A DNA stretch of 29,347 nt from Branchiostoma floridae (Eukaryota; Chordata; Leptocardii; Amphioxiformes; Branchiostomatidae), in assembly GCF_000003815.2 (NCBI RefSeq), contig NC_049990.1, positions 12,726,337 to 12,755,683 on the forward strand. The letters run 5' to 3'. This document shows, in pieces, positions 11,764 through 24,008 of the stretch (the stretch's first letter is position 1; the number at the start of each line of letters is the position of its first letter). The notes beneath the pieces were generated by a model, which did no database searches, was not told where the DNA came from, and saw nothing but the letters and a program-made list of their open reading frames with translations. A program made the position numbers and the translations under genes.

Positions 11764-12698
11764 CAGTGCTCGAAATACTTTTTTCAGCCAGGTTGCGCAG
11801 GTGGCAACCTGAATCAAAAACCAACTTGCGCCATCAGCATTTCAGGTTGCGCCACGTTGTTACTTTCTCCAAATTAGCTACTTATCCATTATCTGTAAAA
11901 CAGTTTATTTCATTTGAAGAAATATAGCAAAAAAAAAGGTGCGTTCACAGCGCAATTTTCTCAATAAACAACATCCATTTATCGATCTTTTGAAAACAAA
12001 GACTGCAACAAAAGTTATATCTCAAAGAACCGTGAAAAATTAGCGATCTCCGTTGAACATTTTCTACGAATACCGTGCCGACAGCGCGCCCCTCTCCAGT
12101 TAGTTAGTTATCGTCACATTAGCGGTTGTTTTTCCCGCATTCCAGCGACAGTATTGTCCCAAACAAGCAAAAAAACACACGAAAATAAGCCTATACATGT
12201 ACTTATCAGCAAGGACGTTAGGCATTTGATGAGTTTTCGTAAACATTGTCCAAGTGTCACGCTTTGCTGCGTGATTTTTCCCGGGAACACAGCGTGGAGA
12301 CATCAGATATTCCACCAATGGTAGCGCCCAGGCGCGCTACGTCACGCCAAAATGGCCAATGGGTGCGTCTCTTGCGGTTTGCGAGATGTGAGTTAGTGCG
12401 AGATTGCGCGAGACTTGAAGACTTGAACATTAAAAATGGCTCCAGAAGGCCGAAATCGGCGATTTTTTAAAACTTTGAGCGAAGTTTCCGGCGGAATATT
12501 AGGGTTTACCAAAGGCGTACATTCCCAAAACAGGGCGTACATTTTCTGATATTTTAGTAAAGGGCCTGTAACGTAAGGATCGTTTTGTTTACCCCCCAAA
12601 TCTACTTGCGCCGCGCGCAACCTGACTTTCTGAACAACTTGCGCACGGAGAAAACTACTTGCGCGAAGGGGGTGCGCAAGTGGTTAATTCGAGCCCTG
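11764..12698 (+). mobile_element. 935-bp TIR transposon with 5-bp target duplication (hAT-like, non-autonomous)
   Basis: The ends are CAGTGCTCGAAATAC and GTTAATTCGAGCCCTG, whose reverse complement begins CAGGGCTCGAA. AAGTG lies directly outside both ends (11759-11763 and 12699-12703). Sub-terminal CAACTTGCGC/GGTTGCGC motifs are repeated inside. No transposase-like ORF is seen. The CAG-type ends and 5-bp duplication resemble the hAT5 group, but this is inference. A 348-bp relative is at 5238-5585. Confidence 0.8.
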
Positions 12699-12703
12699 AA
12701 GTG

Positions 12704-14282
12704 TGATTTAATCATGTGCCTGAACAGTTTTGACCTACATTTTACTTTGACCCAAAATAATTGGAAGCAATTGAATTATATAATTTGTTTTCAAGATACC
12801 CGTAATACCTGAAAACAAGGTTTACCTTCGCAAGTGGTTTTTCAAAAAGCTTTGCCCAAAGTAGAAAGTAAAAGCAACACAATTCCACATGTGGAAGTGA
12901 AAGTTGGACAATCTATGAGTATGACAGGTCCTTGTCAGCTAAGTTATTATTAATGGCAAACTTCTCTGTTTACAGCCACCATACTTATTTCTCCATGTCA
13001 CTTGTCACATTTATTGTGACAATAACACTTCACATTTTAACTAATGAATTTGATTTTCAAAGAGTAACTTGGGATTATATTGAAATTTTGATAATCTATA
13101 GTAAAAAGATAAGTTTCATTTATTCGATTGACAATACAATAACAACATTCTCCAATTCAGCTACATGTACATATGCTGGTGGTGTTTGTCTGTCTGTCTG
13201 TATTAAAAAAAGACAGCTGTGTTATCACTTGTGTATACAATACACAACACAAATACACACTCAGGAAAGCAATTGGACTTCGAATTGCATCCTTTCGATA
13301 CATCGCTCTGAGATGATCTGTAGTGATTGTCAAAAGCTCGTACAAACTTGACCGATACTGAAATGTTAAGATTATATCAGTGATTTTGTGCATGTAACTC
13401 CATTATCAGCTGCAACCAGACACAGAAAGAGGGTCGTAGATTGACGTGCTTGTCACAACAGATGATTTAGCCAGTTGTAATGACGGTTGTAAGGTTGATA
13501 ATTACTGTAGTAAGGGGGTTGCAGTATGACAGCTCTGAAACACCTGGATGGGGTAATTGAAACCATGTCGTGGTGGTTGCCTGGAGGCAGGTTAAACCAT
13601 TTTAACCCTTATCATGCCGAGTTCTTTATCTATTAACTCTCAGTTCATTGTACTTTGGTGTAACAACATAGCATTAGCAGCTCTATATGAACAAGTTGCA
13701 TGTAACTAACATGTGAGTTGACTTTGGTGTGTTACACTTACAGTGAAAAATTTATTACACCCATAATAGAGTAACCTGACTAACCTCCTTGTTACAAAGT
13801 TTCATAATTATGATTTTTTGGAGTTAGATTAACTCTATCATTTCAGCATAGCTATGTGATAAATCTAAGGGTCCTCTGCTCTGCATTAGTTAAGGGATTC
13901 CAATAGAAATACAGCACAAGTTTCAAATGCCTTCATTATGGCTTGGGCTGCACCAATTCAAGTTTTTGGTTCTCAGTGCATAACTAGATGCTGTACTGAA
14001 AGATCCACATGAAACATGGTACCGTAGCAGTCTGCAGAGTTATTTACAGTCATCGTGTAGATGTGCAACTTTTCCTCCCACAGTCCCAGCCCCTTGTTTT
14101 CATGTTCTTGTCAAGCAAAGATTTGAATGAAACATAGATGTGCCTGAGACCCCAGGAAATCATTGGTGTTGTCATGATGAGAAGAAAACATGCAGCCATG
14201 AGTGTTTGTTGTTACCCTGTGCTTGAGTAAAGCTACTTGCTGGCTGCTATGTCTACGGCTTGTTATCAGCAGACTAGAACCC
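12704..14282. other. Intronic, AT-rich, no gene seen
   Basis: It includes a 139-codon open frame at 12932-13351 without recognisable domains, and a short TGTC run near 13186. A diverged AACCTCCTTG core lies near 13783. Confidence 0.5.
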
Positions 14283-14290
14283 GTTATGAG

Positions 14291-14714
14291 TAGGGCTGGG
14301 TACCGGTACAGAAAATTCAGGTCCAGGTCCGGTTCAGGTCCAAAGGATCAGGTCCAGGTCCGGACCTGAACCTGGACCTGATGCAGTTGCAATGATCCAT
14401 TTCACTACAAAGAGATCTGTTTGGTGGAGTATTAGACTTACACTGGCGTTTTAAAATCCCTCAACGCTAACTGCACCTATACGATTGGCTGTAAAACTTG
14501 GTAGAAATTACTATAAACTCTACTATACTTCACTCTTGTTATTTTTTTCCACCTGCAAGCGCCAAAACGTGTGAATACCTGATGAAATAATCTGTTAATT
14601 TTCTAATCGGTCCAACATCCGGTCCACCTAATTTTTTCAGGTCCGGTTTTTCTGGACCGGTCCAGTAAGAAAAACCGGTTTTGTACCGGTACGCTGTACC
14701 GATACCCAGCCCTA
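14291..14714. mobile_element. 424-bp hAT-type MITE with 8-bp target duplication
   Basis: The ends are TAGGGCTGGGTACCGGTAC and GTACCGATACCCAGCCCTA, an imperfect inverted repeat of about 19 bp. GTTATGAG flanks it exactly on both sides (14283-14290 and 14715-14722). The interior has many AGGTCC/GGACCT motifs in both orientations close to the ends, as expected for transposase-binding sub-terminal repeats. An 8-bp duplication with T/CAGGG ends is the hAT hallmark. No transposase ORF. Confidence 0.9.
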
Positions 14715-14722
14715 GTTATGAG

Positions 14723-16397
14723 GTATGGGGTTACGTACAGTACATGTAGGGGTGAAGGTTGGTAGCCTTGTGTCCAATCCTATCATAGCTGTTGAGTTGC
14801 TAGGATGACAAAGAGGCTTAGCAGCTGTAATAGGTTTGAATAGGTTAGCTCAGTTATAGGCAAAGGTACTAAAAACAGTATACGTGTAGGACTGTGGACC
14901 AGTACACCTCACCTCACCGGACCAGTACAGTTTACCTGTAAAATTGTAGAAGTGAAGAAGTTATTTCTTCACTCATTCGTGGAGGCTCAGTGGAAAGACT
15001 TACTCCAAAAGCTTACATATGAATGTATCCAAGATTCCTTTCTAGAGACACAAGGATTGACATAAAGAACCTGGGGACAGCTAAGACTAACTTATGGCCA
15101 CGAAATAACCTAATAAAAATGCCAGAAAGACAGCCGAAGCCAAACCTCTGTGTGGGCCGACAGATTATAATGATGATGAAAATTGTCAATGTACAGTTCA
15201 GGACATGAACATCATTCTTTCAAATTCTTACACCTGTACCTAAACAGACTACCGGTAGAACACTTTTGGATGCCTTTTTTCTACTTAAAATCAGCATATC
15301 ATTTCTCAAAGACAACAATAATACCTGTAGTTCTGTACCTAACCTGTTCTACCTGACAAGTTTTCAGGTGCAAGTGCTCACACTGAGCTACAGGTGCACA
15401 CAGTACAAGGCAGACATGAACCTGTAAGGAATATCTGCAGGGGTCGAGGGTCAGGTCAAAGGTGACATGTCGGGAATATTTCGTGCTAGCGGATGAGATG
15501 GTTCGGATACTCGAATGGCAAGTCACAAATTCTAGAAATTTGGCTCCGAGCTAAACATCGCGAGTCTGTCGGCCAGACCCTGGATGGTGGCTGTTATTTT
15601 TGGAGCGGTACTGCTGTCAATGATGATCTAATTTTAGGGTTAAGGTTGAGCTCACTTGAAATGTGACAAATTACACAAATGTATAATAGTTGACATGGCT
15701 ATGTTGCTAACAGTTGTACAATTCTCTTGCACATCACACATAATATTCTCTTCTTACGTTTCACAACTATATTGTCTTGTGTGTGTCAGTTGTGATTCAG
15801 TCATGTGGAGGAAAATGCTTTAGAACTGTGAAAGTTAAAAACTACTGTCCTGTAAGTCTAAGCAGTGTTGTAATTGGCACGTACCATGCACACGACGTCC
15901 TGGAACCCATGGTCTATTTGCAGGGTTGAATTGATCTGCATAGTTTGTTGAGTCATTGTTTCCCCAGTCCAAAGTCAAACACAGGCGGTGAAACAAGCAG
16001 GAGACTGTCATGGCTGCTGCCTGGGTGTTGGTTTAGGCCACTCCAGCTTACTCTCTTGGTTCTCAATCTCAGATATTTTTTCTTACCACGTATTACCTCA
16101 GTTACTAGTACATTGAAAGTAGAAGCAGAGAGGAAATAACTTGAATCCGACTATATTTGCTCACTGAAACTTGGTACCAAACTTCAAAGTACTTTTCTCC
16201 AAGTAGAGGGAGGAAAAGCAAGACATTGTGGCCACTAGTTCTAGTATGGAAAACGTGAAACCATACTTCATAGAGAAGGTTACCAATAAAACTTAGAATA
16301 ACCCTGACCAAAACCTTTGCTTGGAGAGTGCGTACCCCACAGTACGTTATTTCCCCCCAAGGTCTTGTTGATCTTCCAGTTTACTATGTTATTGTTC
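14723..16397. other. Intronic, no gene seen
   Basis: Only short open frames without splice support or family features. No repeat boundary could be drawn with confidence. Confidence 0.45.
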
Positions 16398-16400
16398 TTA

Positions 16401-16751
16401 GGCCACACAGATTTAATTTCTTGGTTCACGGATTCGCTCGCTCCTATTTTTTGGGAAAAAAAATAAAAATAAAAATTACCACTAAGCAAATTCTCACCAT
16501 TAATGAAACCATTCACCAACTTTCTGGTGTAGCAAATTGGCCTTTATATTATAAGCTCCTTAAAGTGTGGATGCAGGTGCTGTTACTGTACAAAAATAGT
16601 GTTTTTGTACTTTTTTCAAGCTGAAAACTTTTTTCTTTATGTTTTGGATTAGCCGTTACCTTTACCCCAACCATTTTACAATTATTTCGCCCTCTCGCTC
16701 CATATTTTTTATGAAAAAATCCGTGAACCAAGAAATTAAATTGGTGTGGCC
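16401..16751. mobile_element. 351-bp PIF/Harbinger-like MITE with TTA target duplication
   Basis: Terminal inverted repeats of 34 bp lie at 16401-16434 and 16718-16751. The left begins GGCCACACAGATTTAATTTC, and the right, reverse-complemented, begins GGCCACACCAATTTAATTTC. TTA flanks both ends (16398-16400 and 16752-16754). A 3-bp TWA duplication with GG-start ends is typical of PIF/Harbinger. The interior is AT-rich and non-coding; open frames running through both TIRs are artefacts. Confidence 0.85.
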
Positions 16752-16894
16752 TTAGCCTGAGAACCAACAAAGCAAATTGGTATGTCCTTGCGGCCTTGTC
16801 ATTTGTAAACATCAGCTTTTAGCAAATGGACGCTAAGAACAGCGTGACTGAGTGACTGTTCAAGGTAGAAAGGTTCATGCACAACTGGTAAGTA

Positions 16895-17072
16895 CGGTAA
16901 ATGTACAAATTTTTGCGTTGCAAATTCACTGTGAACTTAAAACCACCACGAACATTTTTCCATGGTAGTAACAAGTAAGAAACTACAGTGCATGGTGCTA
17001 CCGCAAACCGTGAAACGTCCTTTTTCCTGCTACCTCAAAATTAAATCCCAACGAACTTCAAGACATTTACAG
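16895..17072. mobile_element. Possible ~178-bp TIR element (GTAAATGT ends)
   Basis: The left end is CGGTAAATGTAC and the right end is ACATTTACAG, giving a short inverted repeat with loosely matching sub-terminal parts. The interior has AAAACCACCACGAACATTTT. No clear target duplication, so the borders are tentative. Confidence 0.4.
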
Positions 17073-17446
17073 TTCGTTTTGTCTGACCAAAAATGAACAA
17101 GAAATGGTAGTGCCACAATCTGTAGGACCAGGGCGTTACCAACTTGTTTTCCTTTGAATTGTTGTCAATTAAAACTAACATACAGACTTCATTCAACAGT
17201 TTTTAGTTGGTTGTTGTATTGAGAAAAAAAGTAATGCTGAACTTGAAAAAGGTTGACAAGAACACAATACAAGTACAACTTACAAGTACACAAAGTTTAA
17301 AGTTTTCCCTGTTTTCTTCTTGGAATTTTTGCTAAGAAATGTCAAAAAACTTGGGAAATAAACTGAAGGCTGTGGCCTAAGACTTTAATTTTCTTGGTGT
17401 AGGTTTAGTTGGGGCAAATAATTCATTGTGATATGATGTAATAAGC

Positions 17447-17639
17447 TAATCTCCAAGTAGATCCTACGGTAGTATAAGGTACTATGGTAGTACAAAAAAG
17501 CTGGTAAAGGAATGTAGCCAATGCACACTCCTACATTTGTACGCCAGCTACACACCTTTGCCAGCTTTTGAATTGTCTTCTTTTTTTAAATTTTACCTTA
17601 TAGTACTACCATAGGATCCGCTTTGTCAGTTTGAGATTA
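17447..17639. mobile_element. 193-bp TIR element of the TAATCTCC family
   Basis: The left end begins TAATCTCCAAGTAGATCCTA and continues to GGTAGTATAAGG. The right end, reverse-complemented, begins TAATCTCAAACTG and carries GGATCCTATGGTAGTACTAT after a short insertion. It is a diverged relative of the copy at 20199-20496. The flanks share AATAAG, but off-register by one base. Confidence 0.7.
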
Positions 17640-18550
17640 ATAAGTGTCATGTAACTTGTTTCCTGCATAACCAGACCCTGCCTCATCACAAGTAGAAGCT
17701 GGTATATGTAATGATATGCACATTTAATACTATACCAGGCTAGCCAACAGACCCAAGTCAGTGTGACAGAACAGACAGAGCATGTTTGCCATCAGGACAC
17801 CGTCAGGTCATCTTTACTCAGCTTCAGGTCTCAAACCTAAATAAACTTTTAAGTCTGCTGCCTGGTCTTTGGGAGAAAGTTTGTCCAGTTTGCTTGGACA
17901 ACCAGATTTTATTTGAGGCAACTAACCACATTATAAATACAGGTTATTATATATATGATACTCTGCAAATGTGAGCCTTGTAAGCAACTCTGCAATTGAG
18001 AACTAAAAACGAGTGTTGACATTAGTTGACAGCAACCTAGTATAGTATAAGCTCTTTCCCACATTCAATAAGCAAGGCAGCACCATCTTTCTCTGTTGGT
18101 CCTTGGATTTATGAGAAAATAACCATTTTATGGGAAAATCAGTATAAAACAAAGTCCTCGGGAATTGAATACACTCAGAAAGTCAGATATTGGTACTCTG
18201 TATGTTTTCCGTTTAGCTCTTTGTTTCATCTTGACCTTTTGATTTTAACTTCAGCAAAAAAGGGTAACATTGTTGTGGATAACCGATAAGATAGTTTGTA
18301 CAGAACCATAGAGAGTGTTGCATGACCTAGATTTTCACCCAAGTTTCCCCCGTACATGTGCTGGTATGTTGAAGCCAGTGAATGCAGGTGTAACACGATG
18401 AGTGATGTATGGGGTGAGGTATTGTCAGACAACCTTGTAAGGTGTACATGTAAACTGGAGCATGGTACTGTGGGCAGGATGCAGGGCTCAATGATTCGTG
18501 TTAGCCTCTGGTGTACAGTCTTCCTGGCTGTATCTGAAGATAACTGTGGC
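17640..18550. other. Intronic, no gene seen
   Basis: AT-rich with short open frames only. Confidence 0.45.
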
Positions 18551-18562
18551 TCAACGTCAGTT

Positions 18563-18850
18563 TTTTTTTCTATTTGCTTTTTTTGGACAGACGAGGACAA
18601 TGTGGCACTGCACTCAAGTTAGTAACTTATATTAACAGTGGCACATACACGGTACAGACAGAAGGTAAAGGTAGCATTTTACCTCCCCGACCGAAGCCAG
18701 GTGCCCATTTTTACACCTGGGTGTAGTGAGGAAGGTCGTGTAAAGTGCCTTTCCCAAGGGCACAACGTCGAGGGCACGGCAGGGATCAAACTCAGGACCT
18801 ATAGATTCCGAGCCGAACGCTCTACCAGTTACGCCACGCCCGATGCCACA
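18563..18850 (-). mobile_element. tRNA-derived SINE, full insertion with 12-bp target duplication
   Basis: TCAACGTCAGTT occurs exactly at both borders (18551-18562 and 18851-18862). Read on the minus strand, the right end is a tRNA-like head with an A-box-like TGGCGTAACTGG and a degenerate B-box-like GAGTTTGATCC. A conserved-looking middle (TTGTGCCCTTGGGAAAGGCA, ACCCAGGTGTAAAAATGGGC) follows, and the left end is an interrupted A-rich tail on the minus strand. Metazoan SINE superfamilies with conserved central domains are known, and this middle part resembles such a domain; the exact family is not verified. The open frame across it is not a gene. Confidence 0.88.
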
Positions 18851-18957
18851 TCAACGTCAGTTGTAAGATATTATACTGTCATCAGTCTAAAGCAAACCTT
18901 AGATAGTGCTGGGGAGAATGAAACTTGACCAAGCACAGCCAAATTGTGGTATATCTC

Positions 18958-19088
18958 GATGTAGGTTAGACATCCAGGTAATACGATACGCCAAAAAGCA
19001 GTTACTCAAACAACTGGATATGGTTTTGGAAACGGCCATGACCGTTCCCAAAACCATATCCAGTTGTTTGAGTAATTGCTTTTTGGCA
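18958..19088. repeat. Dispersed repeat in palindromic form, 46-bp arms
   Basis: A lead-in (GGTTAGACATCCAGGTAATA) is followed by an inverted repeat: arms 18990-19035 and 19042-19087 around the 6-base loop CCATGA, with 44 of 46 positions complementary. The arm contains GTTACTCAAACAACTGGATA. Single-arm or partial copies lie at 2270, 19611 and 21269. Confidence 0.88.
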
Positions 19089-19610
19089 TTTGGTATATCT
19101 CATTTGACATGTGCAGAACAACCTGCCTAAAATCTAATCAGTTCAGGGTGTCATCATCGTCTTCCTTCACTCCAAATATCAATACAGTCCACCTCGGTAT
19201 TCTAGAGTTCACAGATGAACACGCACACACACACTTGAAACATACATGTATCCTCATACTTATAGCAAAGGTAATAAGAATTGGAAATAGACATAGGTGA
19301 CAGTGCAGCACCTGTATTCATAAAGGTTATCCTTTGGAATTTGTAAGTCATAGCTGAAGTTCCAGAGACACTAGGAAATCCTGCCTAACTCCTGAACTAA
19401 AGCCTGTAAACAAATTTGGTGCTAGAGAATCTATCCCTGGGGACAGAAATTTAGACCTGACTTTCTCCTGCTGTAGAGTAGATACAAATTTGTCCTGTCT
19501 GATGGCATTTAGCACAAGTAACTACCATAGACCAAGTTGTAAACACTACGTACACTTATAACATGTGGACTCTATGTATCATGTCAGATCAAAGACTATT
19601 TAACAATTTG

Positions 19611-19750
19611 CGCCGATGAAGGTTTGCTATCCAGGTAATAAGATATGCCAAAAAGCAGTTACTCAAGCAACTGGATATGGTTTTGGAAACGGTCAGACGT
19701 TTCAGGTAGTATCCCATTATCTTTCGCCAGTGTCATATAACGAGTTTATT
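19611..19750 (+). repeat. Dispersed repeat, non-palindromic copy
   Basis: It carries GATGAAGGTTTGCTATCCAG, then ATGCCAAAAAGCAGTTACTC and CAACTGGATATGGTTTTGG, and continues into GGTCAGACGTTTCAGG and TTTCGCCAGTGTCAT. Because it extends past the arm, it probably shows the original order of the family. Penelope-like retroelement origin is possible but not shown. Confidence 0.7.
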
Positions 19751-20189
19751 GCAAATATATGTCCGAGGGCTACTTGCAAAAATGTAACATGAGTATAATA
19801 GGTATAACAGTGATGTGATATAATATATAAAGATGTTGTACTACATTCTAAAATATGCATGATGTAGCTAGTTTGTTGGAGTTGACTTTTTTTATGACTT
19901 TACATGTTATTTCATGTTTGATTACATGGACATTATAATATTACTATCAGCAGTATCACCAAAGGAGGGGAATTCAGGGATAAAGAAGTATTTTCAGTAC
20001 CTTGGTTGATGTCTGAGCCATTAATGTTTGTAAGCTGCAGCCATCTATGTGATTATGGTCTACTGTACCAGTTTGATATCTGCTGCTTTAAGATGGGAAA
20101 CTGCTGTGGTTGAGTATGAGGTGCTAGCTGTGGTGAGAACTGTGGTGTTCATGTGGACAGAGCCAATATTTGGTGCCTGGGAAAGTGTT
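19751..20189. other. Intronic, no gene seen
   Basis: No recognisable exon, RNA gene or repeat border. Confidence 0.45.
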
Positions 20190-20198
20190 AGCAGAAGC

Positions 20199-20496
20199 TA
20201 ATCTCCAAGCAGATCCTACGGTAGCATAAGACAGTATCAAAGCTGCCAGAGGAGTGAAGCTGGCTTAANNNNNNNNNNNNNNNNNNNNNNNNNNNNNNNN
20301 NNNNNNNNNNNNNNNNNNNNNNNNNNNNNNNNNNNNNNNNNNNNNNNNNNNNNNNNNNNNNNNNNNNNNNNNNNNNNNNNNNNNNNNNNNNNNNNNNNNN
20401 NNNNNNNNNNNNNNNNNNNNNNNNNNNNNNNNNNNNNNNNNNNNNNNNNNNNNNNNNNTACTATCTTATGCTACCGTAGGATCTGCTTGGAGATTA
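20199..20496. mobile_element. TIR element of the TAATCTCC family with 9-bp target duplication, interior lost in a gap
   Basis: The left end begins TAATCTCCAAGCAGATCCTA and continues CGGTAGCATAAGACAGTA. The right end reverse-complements to the same sequence with one difference (ATAGTA). AGCAGAAGC flanks both ends exactly (20190-20198 and 20497-20505). A 9-bp duplication with long TIRs suggests MuDR- or Merlin-type elements; the superfamily is not settled. 190 N occupy the middle. Confidence 0.85.
20269..20458. other. Assembly gap, 190 N
   Basis: The gap falls entirely within a long-TIR transposon, where hairpin formation could have blocked sequencing. Confidence 0.99.
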
Positions 20497-20733
20497 AGCA
20501 GAAGCGACGCTGGTGTATCAAAACCAGCCGGCCAACGAAACGTTACCCAACAAACACTGATGCTTGTGGGCACTTCTGGGTGTGGTTTGCTCTGAAAATT
20601 ATTTAACCAGTAATGAAAAACTTATGTAGCACCAGGAAAAAGACAAACATATTTATTGATCGTAAATATGTTTGACAGCTTTCTTTTGCAATAAATTAAA
20701 CTACTTGAATGAACAATCTTGCAATGCTTTTTC

Positions 20734-20831
20734 TAGCCTGGTATCCAGCCGTATTATAGTTCCCGAATCTCTTCTGGCCCCGGTTGATTTGAAATGACTC
20801 AGGAGCTATATTACGGCTGGATACCAGGCTA
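20734..20831. mobile_element. 98-bp MITE-like foldback
   Basis: The left arm TAGCCTGGTATCCAGCCGTA and the right arm TACGGCTGGATACCAGGCTA are perfect complements over 20 bp. The next bases (TTATAG / CTATAT) also pair loosely. No clear target duplication. Confidence 0.8.
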
Positions 20832-20943
20832 CGCTTGTCTGGTATGTTTGTAAAGTTTAATTGGAAATAGATTAAGCTTCTACATAAGCTGCAGTCCAGA
20901 GTAATTTAATTTGTCAGTTGTTGGGTTCCTAACAACTACCATC

Positions 20944-20963
20944 CACACACACACACACACACA
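20944..20963. repeat. (CA)n microsatellite
   Basis: An uninterrupted CA dinucleotide run. Confidence 0.95.
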
Positions 20964-21268
20964 ACTATAAATAGTATAATGGCACAAGAGCACAACTTCC
21001 CTCTTCAGTTTGTGGCGTGAAAGGTTTCTCTTAGGACCAAGTTAGGTGCTCCATGTCGTTGTGTCAATAGAGGGAGAGGTGAAGAATTGATTTTATACCA
21101 TTCTGCCTTTGTACTCATTGATCTAGACTTTGTAGTCGTGTATGAAAAGCTGGATGTATGATATATGAATGGAGAGAAGACCAAAGTCATAGTCTTTTGG
21201 TGCAGAGTATTCAGTTTTGGGTGGCAGTACTGATGCTTTCATTGTCAAGGCAAGTGTTGTAGTACATA

Positions 21269-21366
21269 GATGAAGGTTAGACATCCAGGTAATAAGATGT
21301 GCCAAAAAACAGTTACTCAAGCAACTGGAGTTGCTTGATCATATCCAGTTGCTCGAGTAATTTCGT
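21269..21366. repeat. Dispersed repeat, second partly palindromic copy
   Basis: GATGAAGGTTAGACATCCAG, then GTTACTCAAGCAACTGGA, then an inverted ATCCAGTTGCTCGAGTAAT after a short spacer. Same family as 18958, with shorter arms. Confidence 0.8.
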
Positions 21367-22046
21367 GTAAATCATATGTTGTCTTGACTGTAGTATGGTT
21401 ATGAGTCTTACAATACATGTATGTGTTTTAGTGTGATTGTTCAGTATACGTAGTTTCCCTGTTATGTGATTTTGTATTGATGCACTTCATGCATATATAG
21501 GACCACAGGAAGTATAGCTAACACTAACCGAAATGTAAGCTAATTGTGGATCCAAACAAAGTTAGAATCAAAGGCTATTGATCAAAAATCCATTTTGAAG
21601 AAGAATTGTTGGGCGTGTTGAAATTAGGCATTGTTCCTTGTACCTCAGTTCAGCTGGCCTTTGGTTCAGCAGGTTTGAAAGGGAGAGTCGCTAATGTGAC
21701 ACCCGATACTGTGGGGTATGCTGTAGAGCTTTTCTTGGGTCTTCACTTTGACCTTCAGGTTTGACCTTCATCCATTGTTCTGCTGTCACCAGAAGTGATG
21801 TCAGAGTTGGAACGGAGCCAGCCTATATGGTTGTGGGTACCACACCTTGACATGTGGTACTCAAATCCTACCTTTTTCTTTGGCAATATTTGTACACACA
21901 AGTTGGGAAAATTGCCAGCAAGAACATGTTAAACCAGAAAAGCTGGAAATGCCACCTACATGATAATAATATAAATTTTTTATAGGTCCTATTCATGGAA
22001 TTGGAGCTGTGCAGTTACATTTTGTTTCAGAATCATAAATAGATCA
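21367..22046. other. Intronic, no gene seen
   Basis: Short open frames only. Confidence 0.45.
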
Positions 22047-22051
22047 GACTC

Positions 22052-22379
22052 CAGGGATAAACAAGTCCACTAGCCCTATAGTCCCGGGCAAGTGAAAATG
22101 CCAATCGGGCAAGTGCATGTCCTTCCCCACTTGCCCGATCGGACAAGTTAGCTTTTCTCCATTGAGTGAGATTTTGATGTACTTGCTACTTTTCATGACA
22201 TCAAGCATTGATTAACACCGAAAATAGAGCCAATAACAAAAATTCCATTGAAGGCCATGAATGTACATAGAAAAATGTCATTTAGATTTCGGGCAAGTGA
22301 AAAGTTGGTTCGGGCAAGTAAATTTTTTAAGTACTTGCCCGATAGGACAAGTCAATTTTAGAAAACTTGTCCAACCCTG
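22052..22379. mobile_element. 328-bp TIR element with 5-bp target duplication
   Basis: The ends are CAGGGATAAACAAGT and ACTTGTCCAACCCTG, an imperfect inverted repeat. GACTC flanks both ends (22047-22051 and 22380-22384). Internal GGGCAAGT/ACTTGCCC motifs recur in both orientations. The duplication length and CAGGG end match the element at 11764, but the interior differs. Confidence 0.85.
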
Positions 22380-22384
22380 GACTC

Positions 22385-23621
22385 TGTTGTCTGTGTTACT
22401 AACTGTTACTGTTAGTATGCTGTACAGATATAAATGCCTGTGGATTTGTTCGTTTGAACCTAGATGTTTATTCATGAGAAGCTCAAATTGGCCTGCAGGC
22501 TGCTTTTCATTGAGGTCATGAGGGAAGAGGTTCGGACAAAATAAAGCTAAGATAGAGATGACATCATCTAAAGTCCCAATAAATCTATATACACATTATT
22601 ATTACACTTACATAGTACAAAACACATTTATGTTTGACTGCTATATAATTTGCCTGCGAAATACAAAACAAAGAATTAGCACAATTTCTGTACAATATTT
22701 AATGTGATATTTCTAGTTGCCATTCCTGTACTAACTAGTAGTAACAACCCATGGCCAGAAAAGTTACTAGAAAAGTCAGACCTGACCATGGCTTCTTCAT
22801 CTCTGTCCTATTTATAATTTCATGGATAGATTGTCCATTGGTGAGTCCTGGAATGTTGTTACTATGGCAGGAAACATGTCAGACGTGTTTGGAAACCAGT
22901 TCCTAGACAGGGACGTCCCCCGTTGGGAAGGAAGAAAGCTGTGTCGTGCCTGTGGTTATGTTCTACCTGAGTCACGATGGAGTCTGTGTTATGCCAGGGT
23001 CATATTTCTAAAACCAGGCACCAATGATACAAGTGAAGTATATACAAATCATGCCCGTATCTGACTTTTTTTTTACATTGTGTTTGTTTTGTTGTCTTCT
23101 ATATCATTCCATCAATCATATTTTTACTTAAAGTTCCCACAAACTGCCTGGTCAGAGATCGGTTTTGAAGTGCGAGCCTGCCATGACACTTAACTTGGCC
23201 ACCATCACACTATCCGACTGCTGCCTACCCCTATATCAGGGATCCCAGCAGCAGTATAATGAAATAATGGCTGCTAGTACTACTACAGATGATAACCTAC
23301 TTAAACCTACCTACCACCTAAACACAAAGAAAAAAGAACTGTCACCAAGGGCTCTGTATGTGGAGCCCCACCCTGTCTGACCAATTTTTTTCAGTGGGTG
23401 CACAGGGTGCACCCAAACATTTTCTTAGGTTTATGTATGGAAAGATTTCGAGTATACTAGTAACAGGCGTCTTTTTAATTATGGAAAAACACTCTAATTC
23501 TGGACTCGAGTCCATAACTCCGAAATGCTTTACCCGATCAACTTTATATTTTTATTGAGTACATATCGAAGGGTAATGAATATGCGGAAAGCGTCAATGG
23601 GTCCCTAGGGATTAGTCCAAT
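22385..23621. other. Intronic, no gene supported
   Basis: Open frames at 22822-23064 and 23165-23380 have no recognised domain and no splice evidence. They are left as non-coding. Confidence 0.45.
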
Positions 23622-23639
23622 TATACTATAATTATACAT

Positions 23640-24008
23640 AATTATATATAATTTTGGGGCATTATACATAATTATATATAACCCATTTCACCATTATACA
23701 TAATTATATATAACCCATTACACCATTATACATAATTATATATAACCCATTTCACCATTATACATAATTATATATAACCCATTTCACCATTATACATAAT
23801 TATATATAACCCATTTCACCATTATACATAATTATATATAACCCATTTCACCATTACACATAATTATATATAATCCTGATGACCATTATACATAATTCTA
23901 AATAACACTTGTAATCATTATGCATTGTTATATGCACAATTTATGACAATTATACATAATCATACATAGTCCCTATAACCATTATACATAATCATATATA
24001 ATTATAGA
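23640..24008. repeat. 32-bp AT-rich minisatellite
   Basis: About six near-identical copies of a 32-bp unit, made of ATTATACATAATTATATATA followed by ACCCATTTCACC, are preceded and followed by diverged copies. ATACATAATTATATAT is nearly self-complementary, so the array could extrude hairpins. Confidence 0.93.
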